A stretch of 64,000 bases of DNA, from contig NZ_CP033922.1 of NCBI RefSeq assembly GCF_003815715.1, positions 2,758,001 to 2,822,000 of the forward strand, written 5' to 3'. The position numbers and the translations under genes were made by a program. Positions 36,679 through 45,457 of this stretch are shown in pieces. Within the stretch, counting starts at the first letter, position 1. Every line of letters starts with the position of its first letter. The notes below the pieces were generated by a model, which made no database searches, was not told the DNA's origin, and was given only the letters and a program-made list of their open reading frames with translations. The stretch comes from Chryseobacterium sp. G0162 (lineage in GTDB: Bacteria; Bacteroidota; Bacteroidia; Flavobacteriales; Weeksellaceae).

Positions 36679-37217
36679 AAACAGCGTCAGAATCCCTGAC
36701 CATTATGACCAATATCGTTCTTCCGAACGAAACTAACTCTCTAAGAAACCTATTTGGTGGTGAACTTTTAGCAAAAATGGACAGATGTGCTTCTATTTCT
36801 GCAGCTAGACACTGTGAAAGAAGAGTAGTAACAGCATCTGTAAACCACGTTTCATTCAATCATCCGATTCCTGAAGGGGGAGTTGTTGTGCTGGAATCTA
36901 AAGTTTCTAGAGCATTCTCTACTTCTATGGAGGTATATGTGGATGTATGGTCTGATGATCCGATTAATCAGAAAAAAATTCATACCAATTCTGGAATTTA
37001 TACCTTCGTTGCAGTAGATGAATTCAACCGTCCTATTCCAATTCCGGATATGGTTCCTGAAACAGAAGATGAAAAAGAAAGATATGCAGCGGCTTTCCGT
37101 AGAAAAGAACTTTCATTAATTCTTTCCGGAAGAATGAAACCTTTGGAATCTGTGGAGCTTAAGAAATTATTCCAGGAGCCGGAAGAACCACAATCTTCAA
37201 AAAAAGATAAAAAATAA
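36666..37217 (+). CDS. Acyl-CoA thioesterase, hotdog fold
   Basis: A 183-residue hotdog-fold protein of the YciA/BFIT-like family. Blocks are NETNSLRNLFGGELLAKMD with the catalytic Asn/Asp region, then RVVTASVNHVSFNHPIPEGG and SKVSRAFSTSMEVYVDVW. It should hydrolyse acyl-CoA to free acid and CoA. The last about 30 residues are a charged tail. It overlaps the upstream gene by 13 bases and is followed by a strong terminator. Confidence 0.9.
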   Translation: MAKIKTASESLTIMTNIVLPNETNSLRNLFGGELLAKMDRCASISAARHCERRVVTASVNHVSFNHPIPEGGVVVLESKVSRAFSTSMEVYVDVWSDDPINQKKIHTNSGIYTFVAVDEFNRPIPIPDMVPETEDEKERYAAAFRRKELSLILSGRMKPLESVELKKLFQEPEEPQSSKKDKK

Positions 37218-37223
37218 GACTTT

Positions 37224-37268
37224 AAAATGCTTTTAATACTGGAATATCCAAATTAAAAGCATTTTGTT
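37224..37268 (+). terminator. Terminator after the thioesterase gene
   Basis: Stem AAAATGCTTTTAA (37224-37236) / TTAAAAGCATTTT (37253-37265), perfect over 13 bp, followed by G and TTTT. Confidence 0.85.
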
Positions 37269-37361
37269 TTTATATCCATATAATACAATTACAGACACCT
37301 TTCTCTGAAATGATGATGGTGTTATTTTGTGAAATCAATTCTTGACATTTGTGTTTAAACT

Positions 37362-38294
37362 ATGAAAATTCTCCTTTTAGATAAAAATCACCCACTCATC
37401 ACCGAACAGCTTTTAGCTAAAGGCTTTATATTGGAAGAAGACTTTACTTCTACTTATGATGAGGTTTGTAATAAGATCAAAAACTATGATGGTATTATCA
37501 TCAGAAGCCGTATTCCTTTAGATAAAAATTTTCTTGAGCAGGCTCAAAATCTGAAGTTTATTGCAAGGGTAGGTGCTGGTATGGAAAATATTGATATTCC
37601 TGTCGCTGAAAAATTAGGCATTCAATTAATTAATTCTCCGGAGGGAAACAGAGATTCAGTCGCAGAACATGTAGTAGGAATGTTGTTGATCATTATGAAC
37701 AGGCTTTTCATCGCCTCTCAGGAAGTGAAGAATGGGATTTGGAAACGTGAAGAAAACAGAGGTGATGAATTACTTGGGAAGACTGTAGGTTTAATCGGAT
37801 ACGGAAATATGGGGAAGGCTACGGCTAAAAGACTTTCTGGTTTTGGATGTAAAGTGATTTTCCATGATATTCTTCCGGGATTGGAAGATGAGTTTGCTAC
37901 TCAGGTTACTTTAGAAGAGCTAAAGGAATCTGCCGAAGTGTTGAGCTTACATATTCCCTTAACTTCTGAAACTCGTTATCTTATTGATGAAACATTTATT
38001 TCTGAGATGAAAAATGATTTCTATTTTGTCAATACGGCAAGAGGAAAAAACGTACAAACTAAAAGTTTAGTAGAAGCGTTGAGGTCGGGTAAAGTAAAAG
38101 GAGCCTGTTTAGATGTATTGGAATATGAAAAGTCCTCTTTTGAGCACCTTGAAATTGAAAATGAAGATTTACAATATCTGCTGGGATCAGAAAAAGCAAT
38201 AGTTACTCCACATATTGCTGGCTGGACGCATCAGAGTAAAGAAAAATTAGCTCAGTTTATTGTAGATAAGATTGTTGGAAAATTTGCAAGCTAA
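37362..38294 (+). CDS. D-2-hydroxyacid dehydrogenase, SerA-like
   Basis: A 310-residue NAD-dependent dehydrogenase. The Rossmann motif is VGLIGYGNMGKATAKRLSGF; the catalytic Arg is in VNTARGKN-type sequence near residue 228, and the catalytic His in TPHIAGWTHQSKEK. ARVGAGMENIDIPVAEKLGI and INSPEGNRDSVAEHVVGML are typical of phosphoglycerate dehydrogenase. It lacks a C-terminal ACT domain. 3-Phosphoglycerate dehydrogenase is the likely role; other 2-oxoacid substrates are possible. No serC is nearby. Confidence 0.88.
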   Translation: MKILLLDKNHPLITEQLLAKGFILEEDFTSTYDEVCNKIKNYDGIIIRSRIPLDKNFLEQAQNLKFIARVGAGMENIDIPVAEKLGIQLINSPEGNRDSVAEHVVGMLLIIMNRLFIASQEVKNGIWKREENRGDELLGKTVGLIGYGNMGKATAKRLSGFGCKVIFHDILPGLEDEFATQVTLEELKESAEVLSLHIPLTSETRYLIDETFISEMKNDFYFVNTARGKNVQTKSLVEALRSGKVKGACLDVLEYEKSSFEHLEIENEDLQYLLGSEKAIVTPHIAGWTHQSKEKLAQFIVDKIVGKFAS

Positions 38295-38413
38295 TTAATA
38301 TAATCCCTACTGAAATTACTGATTTATGTTAGAATATAGTTGCAAATCTATTTTTAACGTAAGGTTTCCATATGAGTTTCAGTAAACAATATTTTTAAAT
38401 TTTAAATTATAAA

Positions 38414-38441
38414 AAAGCACAGATCGAAAGATCTGTGCTTT
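38414..38441. terminator. Bidirectional terminator
   Basis: AAAGCACAGATC, loop GAAA, GATCTGTGCTTT: a perfect 12-bp stem with a stable GNRA tetraloop between the convergent dehydrogenase and BspA-like genes. Confidence 0.88.
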
Positions 38442-38497
38442 GCCGTTTATTGCCCAAAAACTGGTATACTTATATAGCAAAGGAAATTTGCTGTTGT

Positions 38498-39916
38498 TTA
38501 TTTTTTTATGAGTTTATGTGTACTCTCAGATCCGTCGGCTGTTGCAATCTTAATAAAATAGGTTCCAGTAGGAATTTTTCGCAGGTCTAATTGATTGGTT
38601 TCTCCAACTTTGATCAATACTTTTCCTGAAGCATCTAAAACTTGTACTGATTTAGTTATGTATTCTGATTTTATAAAGATCATTTCTGAGGCAGGATTTG
38701 GGTACAGTAGTAATTTTGTTTTGCCTGATTTTATTTCTTCAACATGTAACAAAGGTTCCGAGCAGTTTAGAGAAAAACTGTCTCCAACAAATGTCCAACC
38801 CTTATCATTAATTAATTGATTACGATATATTTGGCCGCCATTGCCATAAGTTCTTCCAACTGCTCCGACAAGTCGCCCAAGTGGAGAATTAGGATTTTCA
38901 GCCCAGCCTTTTAATGTTGCCCCATAATTTCCACAATCTAAGCCACTATAGCCAAAAATCTCTGTCAAATTGACTATTGGAGAAAGTGTCCAATTGCCTA
39001 AATTCTTATTAAAATTATTGTTAGACCAAAACATGTAAGACATGTTTGTAACATTAGAAACATCCCAAGAGGAAATGTCTTGGTTAAAACTTGGATAAGA
39101 AAACATCTGAGCCATATTTGTGACATTTGAAGTATTCCAGTTATTTAATGGCTGGTTAAAAGACTGAGATGCTTCGAACATCAATGACATATTCTGAACA
39201 TTTGAAACATTCCAATTATTAATATTCTGGTTGAATGCTTTAGCACGATTAAACATGGAACTCATATTGGTTACATTGGAAACATTCCAATTGCCAATAT
39301 CCTGATTGAAGGCGTCAGCATAAAAAAACATCTGGTTCATGTCTGTAACTTTTGATGTATTCCAATTACCAATTGGCTTATTAAAAGCTTTAGCATTAAA
39401 AAATAAACTACTCATATTAGTCACGTTGCCAACATTCCAGTTATTAATATTGTTTACAATTGATAAGTTTGTACACCCTGAAAAGAACGAACTAAGGTTG
39501 GTAACTCCTGAAAAATCAGGAATATCTGTTGCCGTAATTTGAATATTTGCATATCCCGAAAACATTCCTGATAAATTAGTATTCCAGGTAATTTGCCCCC
39601 ATTGTGTTAGTTCTACAACTTTATCTGCGTCAGTTCCAGAGTTAAGTCTAAATGTGCCAGTTGGCATTATTGAAACATTATAGGTTCCTATTGAGGGAAC
39701 GCTTATTTCTGTTAAGCCCGTGTTTCCTGTTCCATTACCTGTAATAGTAGAATTGTTGGTCTTTACATATGAATAGCTGTAGATGCCTTGAGTATTTAAT
39801 TTTATTTTTGGGTTGCTAGCATCGCTCACTAAAAATTTTAATATAAGTGGAGACTGTGCCTGTAGAGCATTCATGACCAAAAAGAAGAAAGAGAAATAGT
39901 AAATTTTTTTCAACAT
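38498..39916 (-). CDS. BspA-like (DUF285) repeat protein with T9SS sorting domain
   Basis: A 472-residue secreted protein. A signal peptide (about 1-20, ending ALQAQ) is followed by an N-terminal domain, then about seven 23-25-residue repeats of the form NWNVSNVTNMSSMFxxAxxFNQ (about 155-335), and a C-terminal Por_Secre_tail type domain (about 395-472: LLLYPNPASEMIFIKS, LRKIPTGTYFIKI, HKLIKK) that directs type IX secretion. DUF285 repeats occur in surface adhesins. It is probably released or attached to the cell surface; binding partner unknown. Confidence 0.85.
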   Translation of the reverse strand: MLKKIYYFSFFFLVMNALQAQSPLILKFLVSDASNPKIKLNTQGIYSYSYVKTNNSTITGNGTGNTGLTEISVPSIGTYNVSIMPTGTFRLNSGTDADKVVELTQWGQITWNTNLSGMFSGYANIQITATDIPDFSGVTNLSSFFSGCTNLSIVNNINNWNVGNVTNMSSLFFNAKAFNKPIGNWNTSKVTDMNQMFFYADAFNQDIGNWNVSNVTNMSSMFNRAKAFNQNINNWNVSNVQNMSLMFEASQSFNQPLNNWNTSNVTNMAQMFSYPSFNQDISSWDVSNVTNMSYMFWSNNNFNKNLGNWTLSPIVNLTEIFGYSGLDCGNYGATLKGWAENPNSPLGRLVGAVGRTYGNGGQIYRNQLINDKGWTFVGDSFSLNCSEPLLHVEEIKSGKTKLLLYPNPASEMIFIKSEYITKSVQVLDASGKVLIKVGETNQLDLRKIPTGTYFIKIATADGSESTHKLIKK

Positions 39917-40218
39917 TTATTTTTTTTTGGTTGTAAAAATACATATTTCCCATAAATAAGACATTAATTGAAAATTAAAAATGTAAATTAAGTACAAATT
40001 ATTTTTTTTTGTGTATGTACTGTATTTATTTAAAATATGTATTTCTAAAAATCTGTTCTTAATTAGTTTTACAATTAAAAAAATAAATACTTAATCTAAT
40101 ATTATAAAAAAGTGTCTCGACATTAAGAAGATTTGCGTAAAGTGATTTATATTCTTCAAAAAAGTACATTAATAATGTTAAATAATTCATAATCTATACT
40201 GTTCTTTCATAATTTATT
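39917..40218. other. A+T-rich intergenic region
   Basis: About 300 bases between divergent genes, very A+T rich with several A and T runs. I see no ORF of merit and no strong hairpin. It should carry the promoter of the BspA-like gene on the minus strand; I found no clean TAnnTTTG for it. Confidence 0.5.
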
Positions 40219-40249
40219 TTGAGTTTTACTAAATTGCCGCTCATTTTTG
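40219..40249 (+). promoter_or_regulatory. Promoter of the serine hydrolase gene
   Basis: TTG (40219-40221), 20 bases, CATTTTTG (40242-40249), one mismatch from TAnnTTTG. It shows that the TTG codon at 40247 is promoter sequence, not a start; the ATG at 40256 lies 6 bases after the element. Confidence 0.55.
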
Positions 40250-40255
40250 AATCTT

Positions 40256-41518
40256 ATGAAGATGCGTAATTTAGTACTTGCTGTAACGGTTGCTTTATCC
40301 CTTTTATCCTGTAAAAATAAATCTGAATCCAAAGAGGTTTCAGCTGAAAATACCACCAATCTTCCGAACTATGGGAATGTAGATCTGGGAAATGTGTTTA
40401 CAAAAGCAGATAGACAGCTTTCCAATAAGGAATCACTCACAGGTTATATAGATCAGTACTATAAAAAAGTATGGGAAGGCGGGGATCTTAGCGGGGGAAT
40501 CTTAGTGGCAAAAGGTGACGAAATTTTATATGAAAACTATAGAGGCTTCGGAAGAGAAGGTAACCAGATGCCTATTGATAAAAATACACCATTACATGTA
40601 GCTTCGGTTTCAAAAACATTAACGGCCATGGCCATGATGAAGCTTGTAGAAGCCGGAAAAATAAAACTTACCGATCATCTTACCCAATTCTTTCCAGGAT
40701 TTCCTTATCCAAATGTAACGGTTCAGACGTTATTGGACCAAAGAAGCGGATTGCCTAAATACGAATACTTTATTACCAAAATACAGCCTGCACCGGCAGA
40801 GCTTTCCAAGCAGTTTATTACCAATCAGGATGTTTTGAATATGATTATTAAATATAAACCGGATCTGGCTAGAGATACCGATACTGGGTTTATGTATTGT
40901 AATACAAACTTTGCCTTATTGGCTTTGCTGATTGAAAAAGTAACTCAAACTCCTTTTCCACAGGCGATGAAAGAAATGGTATTCACACCGCTGAAAATGA
41001 CCCATTCTTATATTTTCCAGGAAAAAGATATCCCAACGGCTTCACAATCATTCTACTATGGTGGGAACAAATTATATCCACTGGATAGATTAGATCTGAT
41101 CTATGGAGACAAAAATGTCTATACCACACCGAGAGACCTGCTTAATTTTTCAAAAGCAATGTATTCGAAGGACTTTCTGAAACCTGAGCTGATGCAGATG
41201 GTATTTGCGCCATACAGCAATGAAAAAGCAGGAATGAACAATTATGGTCTTGGTTTTAGAATGAAAATATTTGATAACGGTGAAAAACTGACCTATCATA
41301 ATGGATGGTGGCATGGAACCAATTCCGTATTTGCCCACCTTTTAAAATCTAAAGTTACTATTGTAGCCATTGGAAACAAATATTCGGGTAAAGTTTATAC
41401 AGCACTTGCATTATCAGGATTATTTGAGGATTTCCCTTTACAGAAGGATAAGCTTCATTCTGTAATGAATGACAATAAGGATACTTTGAATAACGGACAC
41501 GAAGTTTTTGGAGAATAA
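40256..41518 (+). CDS. Beta-lactamase-family serine hydrolase (lipoprotein)
   Basis: About 420 residues. The lipobox LLSC is at 16-19, so it is a predicted lipoprotein. The active site has S-V-S-K (117-120), Y-C-N in MYCNTNFALL and the H-x-G-like YHNGWWHG. This is the class C beta-lactamase/AmpH/PBP4* fold, which includes peptidases and esterases; true beta-lactamase activity cannot be inferred. Start: ATG 40256, or 40262 two codons later. The stop lies just before the next promoter. Confidence 0.88.
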   Translation: MKMRNLVLAVTVALSLLSCKNKSESKEVSAENTTNLPNYGNVDLGNVFTKADRQLSNKESLTGYIDQYYKKVWEGGDLSGGILVAKGDEILYENYRGFGREGNQMPIDKNTPLHVASVSKTLTAMAMMKLVEAGKIKLTDHLTQFFPGFPYPNVTVQTLLDQRSGLPKYEYFITKIQPAPAELSKQFITNQDVLNMIIKYKPDLARDTDTGFMYCNTNFALLALLIEKVTQTPFPQAMKEMVFTPLKMTHSYIFQEKDIPTASQSFYYGGNKLYPLDRLDLIYGDKNVYTTPRDLLNFSKAMYSKDFLKPELMQMVFAPYSNEKAGMNNYGLGFRMKIFDNGEKLTYHNGWWHGTNSVFAHLLKSKVTIVAIGNKYSGKVYTALALSGLFEDFPLQKDKLHSVMNDNKDTLNNGHEVFGE

Positions 41519-41522
41519 TGTT

Positions 41523-41530
41523 TACTTTTG
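41523..41530 (+). promoter_or_regulatory. -7 promoter element of the Ig-like lipoprotein gene
   Basis: TACTTTTG matches TAnnTTTG and starts 5 bases after the stop of the serine hydrolase gene; the ATG is at 41544. The best upstream TTG is 12 bases away, too close for a proper -33. Confidence 0.4.
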
Positions 41531-41543
41531 CTTAAACATTTTC

Positions 41544-43322
41544 ATGAAAAGGTTTCTTTTATTATTCGTTATCAGCTTTCTTGTGCATTCATGTGCAAGA
41601 GTGGGATCGCCTGTGGGTGGCCCAAAAGATACTTTAGCGCCAAAGTTTTTAAGTTCAAACATTGATACCACGAGGATCAACGTCAAAAGAGATATCCACG
41701 AACTTCGTCTGGATTTTGATGAATACGTGACTCTAAAGGACATCAATAAAAATCTTATTATTTCTCCACCCATCAAGAATATCAAGCGCATTCTTCCATC
41801 GAATATCGCCAATAAATTTGTTCTTATTCAGTGGACGGATACCCTTCAGGCCAACACCACCTATAATTTCAACTTTGGAAATTCTATTGCGGATAATAAT
41901 GAGTCCAATATTCTCCGGTATTTTAATTTTGCTTTCTCTACAGGAGATAAGTTAGATGATCTGTACATCAGTGGCGAAGTAAAGGATGCCATGCAGATCA
42001 AAAAGAAAACCGGGACTAATGAAAATAAGCTGGTAGTTGGATTATATCAGGTAAAAGATACGATGAACTATAAGCAAAAACCCTATTATATCACCAAGGT
42101 TGATGATGACGGATATTATGAGCTGAATTATCTTTCTCCGGGAAAATATAAGATCATTGCTTTTGAAGATGAAAACGGAAACTCTGTATATGATCCGGGA
42201 AAAGAGAAAATAGGATTTAAAAAAGAAACTATTGATGTTGAAAAATCAATTTCAGGTTTAAATTTAAGTGTTTATCCATCAAAAAAGCCTTTGAAGTATT
42301 CAGATATGAAGGAGATTGCTGGTGGAATTCTTATGACGTTTGAAGGCCATCCTGATGAAGTAAAAGTTCAGTCACTCAATGATAAGCTTAAAGATATAAA
42401 AGTAACCCACACACCAAAATCAGACTCCGTTAGGATCTGGTTTGATGCAGTGAAGAATGATATAGGGCAGGAAGCGAACGAAAAACTATTATTCAGCCAT
42501 AATATTGGTCCGAAAAAAGATACGGTTTATTCAGTTTCTCTATTCTATAAGTATAATAAGAAAAATGCGATGGATGTTTTCAGTGATAATGGAGGTGGTT
42601 CATTAGCTCCAAAATCTGATTTTAAAATTTCATCCAACTACTTTATTGAAAAGATTGATCCTTCAAAGTGGAAATTAGCTATTAAAGGAGACTCTTTGAA
42701 TACTCTGCCGTTTACTGCTAAGATTTCAGAGACTAATCCTTATCAGATTCAGGTGAATTCCGATTTTATCAGTGGAAAAGATTATCAGCTTACCATTCCT
42801 AAAGAAACCGTTTCTTCTTTTTATACAAAAAATACTCAATCCAAGCGTTTCGATTTTACTGTTGATAAAATAGAACAATTCGGAAGCCTTGAATTCACTC
42901 TTACCAATGCTCCTGCTTCTAACTATTGGATTCAGTTACTGGATTCCTCAGATAAAGTGGTGTATCAGAAATATACCAAAGGAGATAAAGTGAAATTTGA
43001 TATTCTGAAACCAGAAGAATATGTAGTCAGAATATTGGTGGATAATAATAATGATAAGTATTGGGGGGAAGCTGATTTCGCCAGTGAAACTTTTGCAGAG
43101 GATGCCTATGTTTTCTATAAAAAAGCTTTGATAAAAGCCTTATGGGAAACAAGAGAAGAATGGGACCTGAAAGATACCAGGACACTGGATAATCCTAAAG
43201 GGACAACGGCTCCAACCGTACCGGTTACTCCTCCGGTTTCCGAAGAGAAAGAGAAAGCTGTGATACAGGAAAGTAAAAAAGAGTTAAAATCTGCAAATGC
43301 AGTCATAACTCCGGTTAAATAG
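41544..43322 (+). CDS. Ig-like domain lipoprotein
   Basis: About 592 residues from the ATG at 41544 (signal MKRFLLLFVISFLVHSC, lipobox VHSC). An N-terminal Big_5-type Ig-like domain follows (about 25-135: GSPVGGPKDT, LRLDFDEYVTLKDINKN, FNFGNSIADNNESN), then a carboxypeptidase-regulatory-like segment YYELNYLSPGKYKIIAFEDE with NGNSVYDPG (about 190-235). The tail is Pro/Lys rich. This is a family common in Bacteroidetes, outer-membrane anchored, function unknown. The haem-binding gene follows after 4 bases. Confidence 0.82.
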   Translation: MKRFLLLFVISFLVHSCARVGSPVGGPKDTLAPKFLSSNIDTTRINVKRDIHELRLDFDEYVTLKDINKNLIISPPIKNIKRILPSNIANKFVLIQWTDTLQANTTYNFNFGNSIADNNESNILRYFNFAFSTGDKLDDLYISGEVKDAMQIKKKTGTNENKLVVGLYQVKDTMNYKQKPYYITKVDDDGYYELNYLSPGKYKIIAFEDENGNSVYDPGKEKIGFKKETIDVEKSISGLNLSVYPSKKPLKYSDMKEIAGGILMTFEGHPDEVKVQSLNDKLKDIKVTHTPKSDSVRIWFDAVKNDIGQEANEKLLFSHNIGPKKDTVYSVSLFYKYNKKNAMDVFSDNGGGSLAPKSDFKISSNYFIEKIDPSKWKLAIKGDSLNTLPFTAKISETNPYQIQVNSDFISGKDYQLTIPKETVSSFYTKNTQSKRFDFTVDKIEQFGSLEFTLTNAPASNYWIQLLDSSDKVVYQKYTKGDKVKFDILKPEEYVVRILVDNNNDKYWGEADFASETFAEDAYVFYKKALIKALWETREEWDLKDTRTLDNPKGTTAPTVPVTPPVSEEKEKAVIQESKKELKSANAVITPVK

Positions 43323-43326
43323 ATTT

Positions 43327-43785
43327 ATGAAGACGGCAAAGAAAATAATTTTTTGGACCCTGGTGGCGTTTGCTCTTATCCAGTTTTTTCCAATTGATAC
43401 AGTAAATCAACCGGTTGATTCTAAAGTGAATTTTGTTCAGATGAAGAACAGTCCGGAAAAAGTGCGTACGCTTCTTAAAAATGCTTGTTATGACTGTCAT
43501 TCAAACGAGACGGTTTATCCAAAGTATGCTTATATAGCACCTATTTCATGGTCTGTGAAAAGTCATGTGAATGATGGACGTCAGCATCTTAATTTTTCTG
43601 TTTGGGGAACCTACAATAAGGAATTAAAAGAGAATATGCTCGACAGGTCTATGGAAGCTCTTAAACATAAGACAATGCCGTTTCCAGGATATATTGTCTA
43701 CCATAAAGAAGCTAATTTATCAGAAGCAGAAAGAACTTTGCTTATTCAGTATTTTGATGAAATGCTGAAATCGAAAACCTATTAA
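43327..43785 (+). CDS. Haem-binding domain protein, c-type
   Basis: A 152-residue membrane-anchored protein. One N-terminal helix (about 7-24) precedes a Haem_bd domain with the single CxxCH motif CYDCH at 54-58, then YPKYAYIAPISWSVKSHVND and FSVWGTY. The aromatic tail ends ERTLLIQYFDEMLKSKTY. It may carry electrons in the periplasm; partner unknown. It lies 4 bases after the Ig-like lipoprotein and shares its transcript. Confidence 0.85.
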   Translation: MKTAKKIIFWTLVAFALIQFFPIDTVNQPVDSKVNFVQMKNSPEKVRTLLKNACYDCHSNETVYPKYAYIAPISWSVKSHVNDGRQHLNFSVWGTYNKELKENMLDRSMEALKHKTMPFPGYIVYHKEANLSEAERTLLIQYFDEMLKSKTY

Positions 43786-43797
43786 TTAAAAATATAA

Positions 43798-43870
43798 TTC
43801 CCACAGATTCCACAGATCATCACAGAGTTTATGCAAAATGCATCTGTGTAATTCGTGAAATCTGTGGGAA
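43798..43870. repeat. Imperfect palindromic repeat (copy C)
   Basis: The left arm TTCCCACAGATTCCACAGAT and the complement of the right arm (TTCCCACAGATTTCACGAAT) match over the first 12 bases and then partly. It forms a long hairpin between convergent genes and may double as a terminator. Confidence 0.65.
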
Positions 43871-43893
43871 AATTGTTTTTAGTTATAAAAAAA

Positions 43894-43966
43894 CTCCCGC
43901 AGATTTTACAAACTTAACAGGTGGATAGAATCCGGTAATCTGCCTCATTTGCAAAATCTGCGGGAG
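43894..43966. repeat. Imperfect palindromic repeat (copy D)
   Basis: The left arm CTCCCGCAGATTTTACAAA pairs with a right arm whose complement reads CTCCCGCAGATTTTGCAAA (one mismatch in 19). It is adjacent to copy C with the same design but different outer bases, so each copy has kept its own pairing. Confidence 0.7.
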
Positions 43967-43981
43967 CATATATTACAAAAA

Positions 43982-44494
43982 TTATTTATTCAGATAACTT
44001 TCAAAAAATCTCTTTTGAGAATCAAAAGCAATCTCATTAAGGTCAAGTTCCTGTAAAGGAATCCATACCGCTTCCGAGATCTCTGAAAGCTCAAGATTTA
44101 CCTCAAATTTCTCCGAAATAGTATACTCATAAAAGAGATCAATGGTATTATAATCAATTTCTTTATACTGATAGATATTCGGAAGACTGGTAAGGTATTT
44201 CAGGTTAGAAATATCAATATCAAGCTGTAGCTCTTCAAAAAGCTCTCTTTTACAGGTTTCCTCTGCACTTTCTTTAGGGTCAACAAAACCTCCGGCAAGA
44301 TCCAGTTTTCCTTTTTTAGGATCTCTGTTTCGTCTGGTAAGGTAAACTTCATCGCCACATCTTATAACAACCGCTACAGCGCCTGCTACGTTGTTGTACA
44401 GGGTAAAACCACATTCGGGGCAGCTCCATTTCTTTTCATCATCCCAATGTAAGGTCTCTTTGCCACAGCTTGGGCAATATTTCAATACTTTCAT
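43982..44494 (-). CDS. NUDIX hydrolase with zinc ribbon
   Basis: About 170 residues from the ATG at 44494. An N-terminal zinc ribbon (CPSCG and CPECG, C7/C10/C25/C28) precedes the Nudix box: G69-x5-E75-x7-RELFEEL (83-89). The layout resembles NudC-type NADH pyrophosphatases, but the protein is shorter and lacks the NudC N-terminal domain, so the substrate is uncertain. An in-frame ATG at 44515 would add seven residues of no clear value. Confidence 0.85.
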   Translation of the reverse strand: MKVLKYCPSCGKETLHWDDEKKWSCPECGFTLYNNVAGAVAVVIRCGDEVYLTRRNRDPKKGKLDLAGGFVDPKESAEETCKRELFEELQLDIDISNLKYLTSLPNIYQYKEIDYNTIDLFYEYTISEKFEVNLELSEISEAVWIPLQELDLNEIAFDSQKRFFESYLNK

Positions 44495-44536
44495 CTGTCT
44501 ATAATTATTTTTCAAAGGTCAGATAAACCTTTAGCT

Positions 44537-45451
44537 TCACTGAGTAATATTCATATTTCTCGGGTGATAACTTAAGATCACATCCCTTAACTCTTCTGTC
44601 TTCAGATGAGTATAGATCTCTGTCGTGGTAATGCTGGAGTGACCCAACATTTCCTGGATATAACGGAGATCCGCTCCATTCTGCAATAAATGAGTCGCAA
44701 AAGAATGCCTGAAGGTATGCGGAGAAATCTTCTTATTAACGCCTGCTTTATCAGTAAGTTCTTTAATAATAAGAAATACGATCACTCTTGACATGGAAGT
44801 TCCACGGCTGTTCAAAAACAGAGTATCTTCATATTTCTTATTGATCTTTCCTTTAGAGCGCACCTCCTTAATATAACTTTCCAGAAGCTCAGCAGTGTAA
44901 TCTGCTAAAGGCACAAAGCGGGTTTTATTTCCCTTTCCGTGTACCTTAATATATTGCTCCTTGAAGTTGATATTGGAGATTTTCAGATCAATAAGTTCAG
45001 ATACACGGAGTCCGCAACCATACAGTACCTCTATGATACACTGGTTTCTTTTTCCGAGATCTGTATTGACCTCAATGGCAGCAATGATTTTATTAATATC
45101 CGGCAGGCTTAACGTATCCGGCAGGTATAGTCCCAGTTTAGGGCCTTCAAGTAACGCTGCAGGGTTGTCTTCACGATATTCATCTTCCAGTAGAAATTTA
45201 AAGAAGGCTTTGATGGAAGATATCCATCTTGCCTGTGATCTCTCACTGAATTTCTGTTTGGAAAGATTGAAAATGTATTCCTGCAGGTTTTCGTATCCGA
45301 TAGAATCTGGACCGATGTTTGCCAGATCTTCTTCTGCGTAATCTTTTAGTTTCTTAATGTCCCGAACATAGGCGTCGAGCGTGTTGTCTGAAAAATTTCT
45401 TTCGAAACGAAGAAATATTTCAAAATCTTTGATCTTTTCATCCCAAGTCAT
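44537..45451 (-). CDS. xerD: Site-specific tyrosine recombinase XerD
   Basis: A 304-residue tyrosine recombinase. An N-terminal SAM-like DNA-binding domain (about 5-95) is followed by the catalytic domain with R149 (YGCGLRVSEL), K173 (HGKGNKTR), H245 and R248 (SPHTFRHSFATHLL), H271 (LGHSS) and the nucleophile Y280 (IYTHL). It resolves chromosome dimers at dif together with XerC. It is core-genome in character, with no integron or phage genes around it. It lies 6 bases after the dCMP deaminase gene. Confidence 0.93.
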   Translation of the reverse strand: MTWDEKIKDFEIFLRFERNFSDNTLDAYVRDIKKLKDYAEEDLANIGPDSIGYENLQEYIFNLSKQKFSERSQARWISSIKAFFKFLLEDEYREDNPAALLEGPKLGLYLPDTLSLPDINKIIAAIEVNTDLGKRNQCIIEVLYGCGLRVSELIDLKISNINFKEQYIKVHGKGNKTRFVPLADYTAELLESYIKEVRSKGKINKKYEDTLFLNSRGTSMSRVIVFLIIKELTDKAGVNKKISPHTFRHSFATHLLQNGADLRYIQEMLGHSSITTTEIYTHLKTEELRDVILSYHPRNMNITQ

Positions 45452-45457
45452 TTGTGC

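Noticed and set aside
38900..39450. Regularly spaced repeats suggesting a CRISPR array
   Set aside because: They are coding repeats of about 75 bases in the DUF285 protein, diverged between copies and in frame.
40247..40255. TTG start for the serine hydrolase
   Set aside because: The TTG lies in the -7 promoter element; ATG 40256 gives a proper lipoprotein signal.
44537..45451. Tyrosine recombinase as a sign of an integrated element
   Set aside because: Motifs and length are those of housekeeping XerD; neighbours are core metabolic genes and no att repeats are seen.
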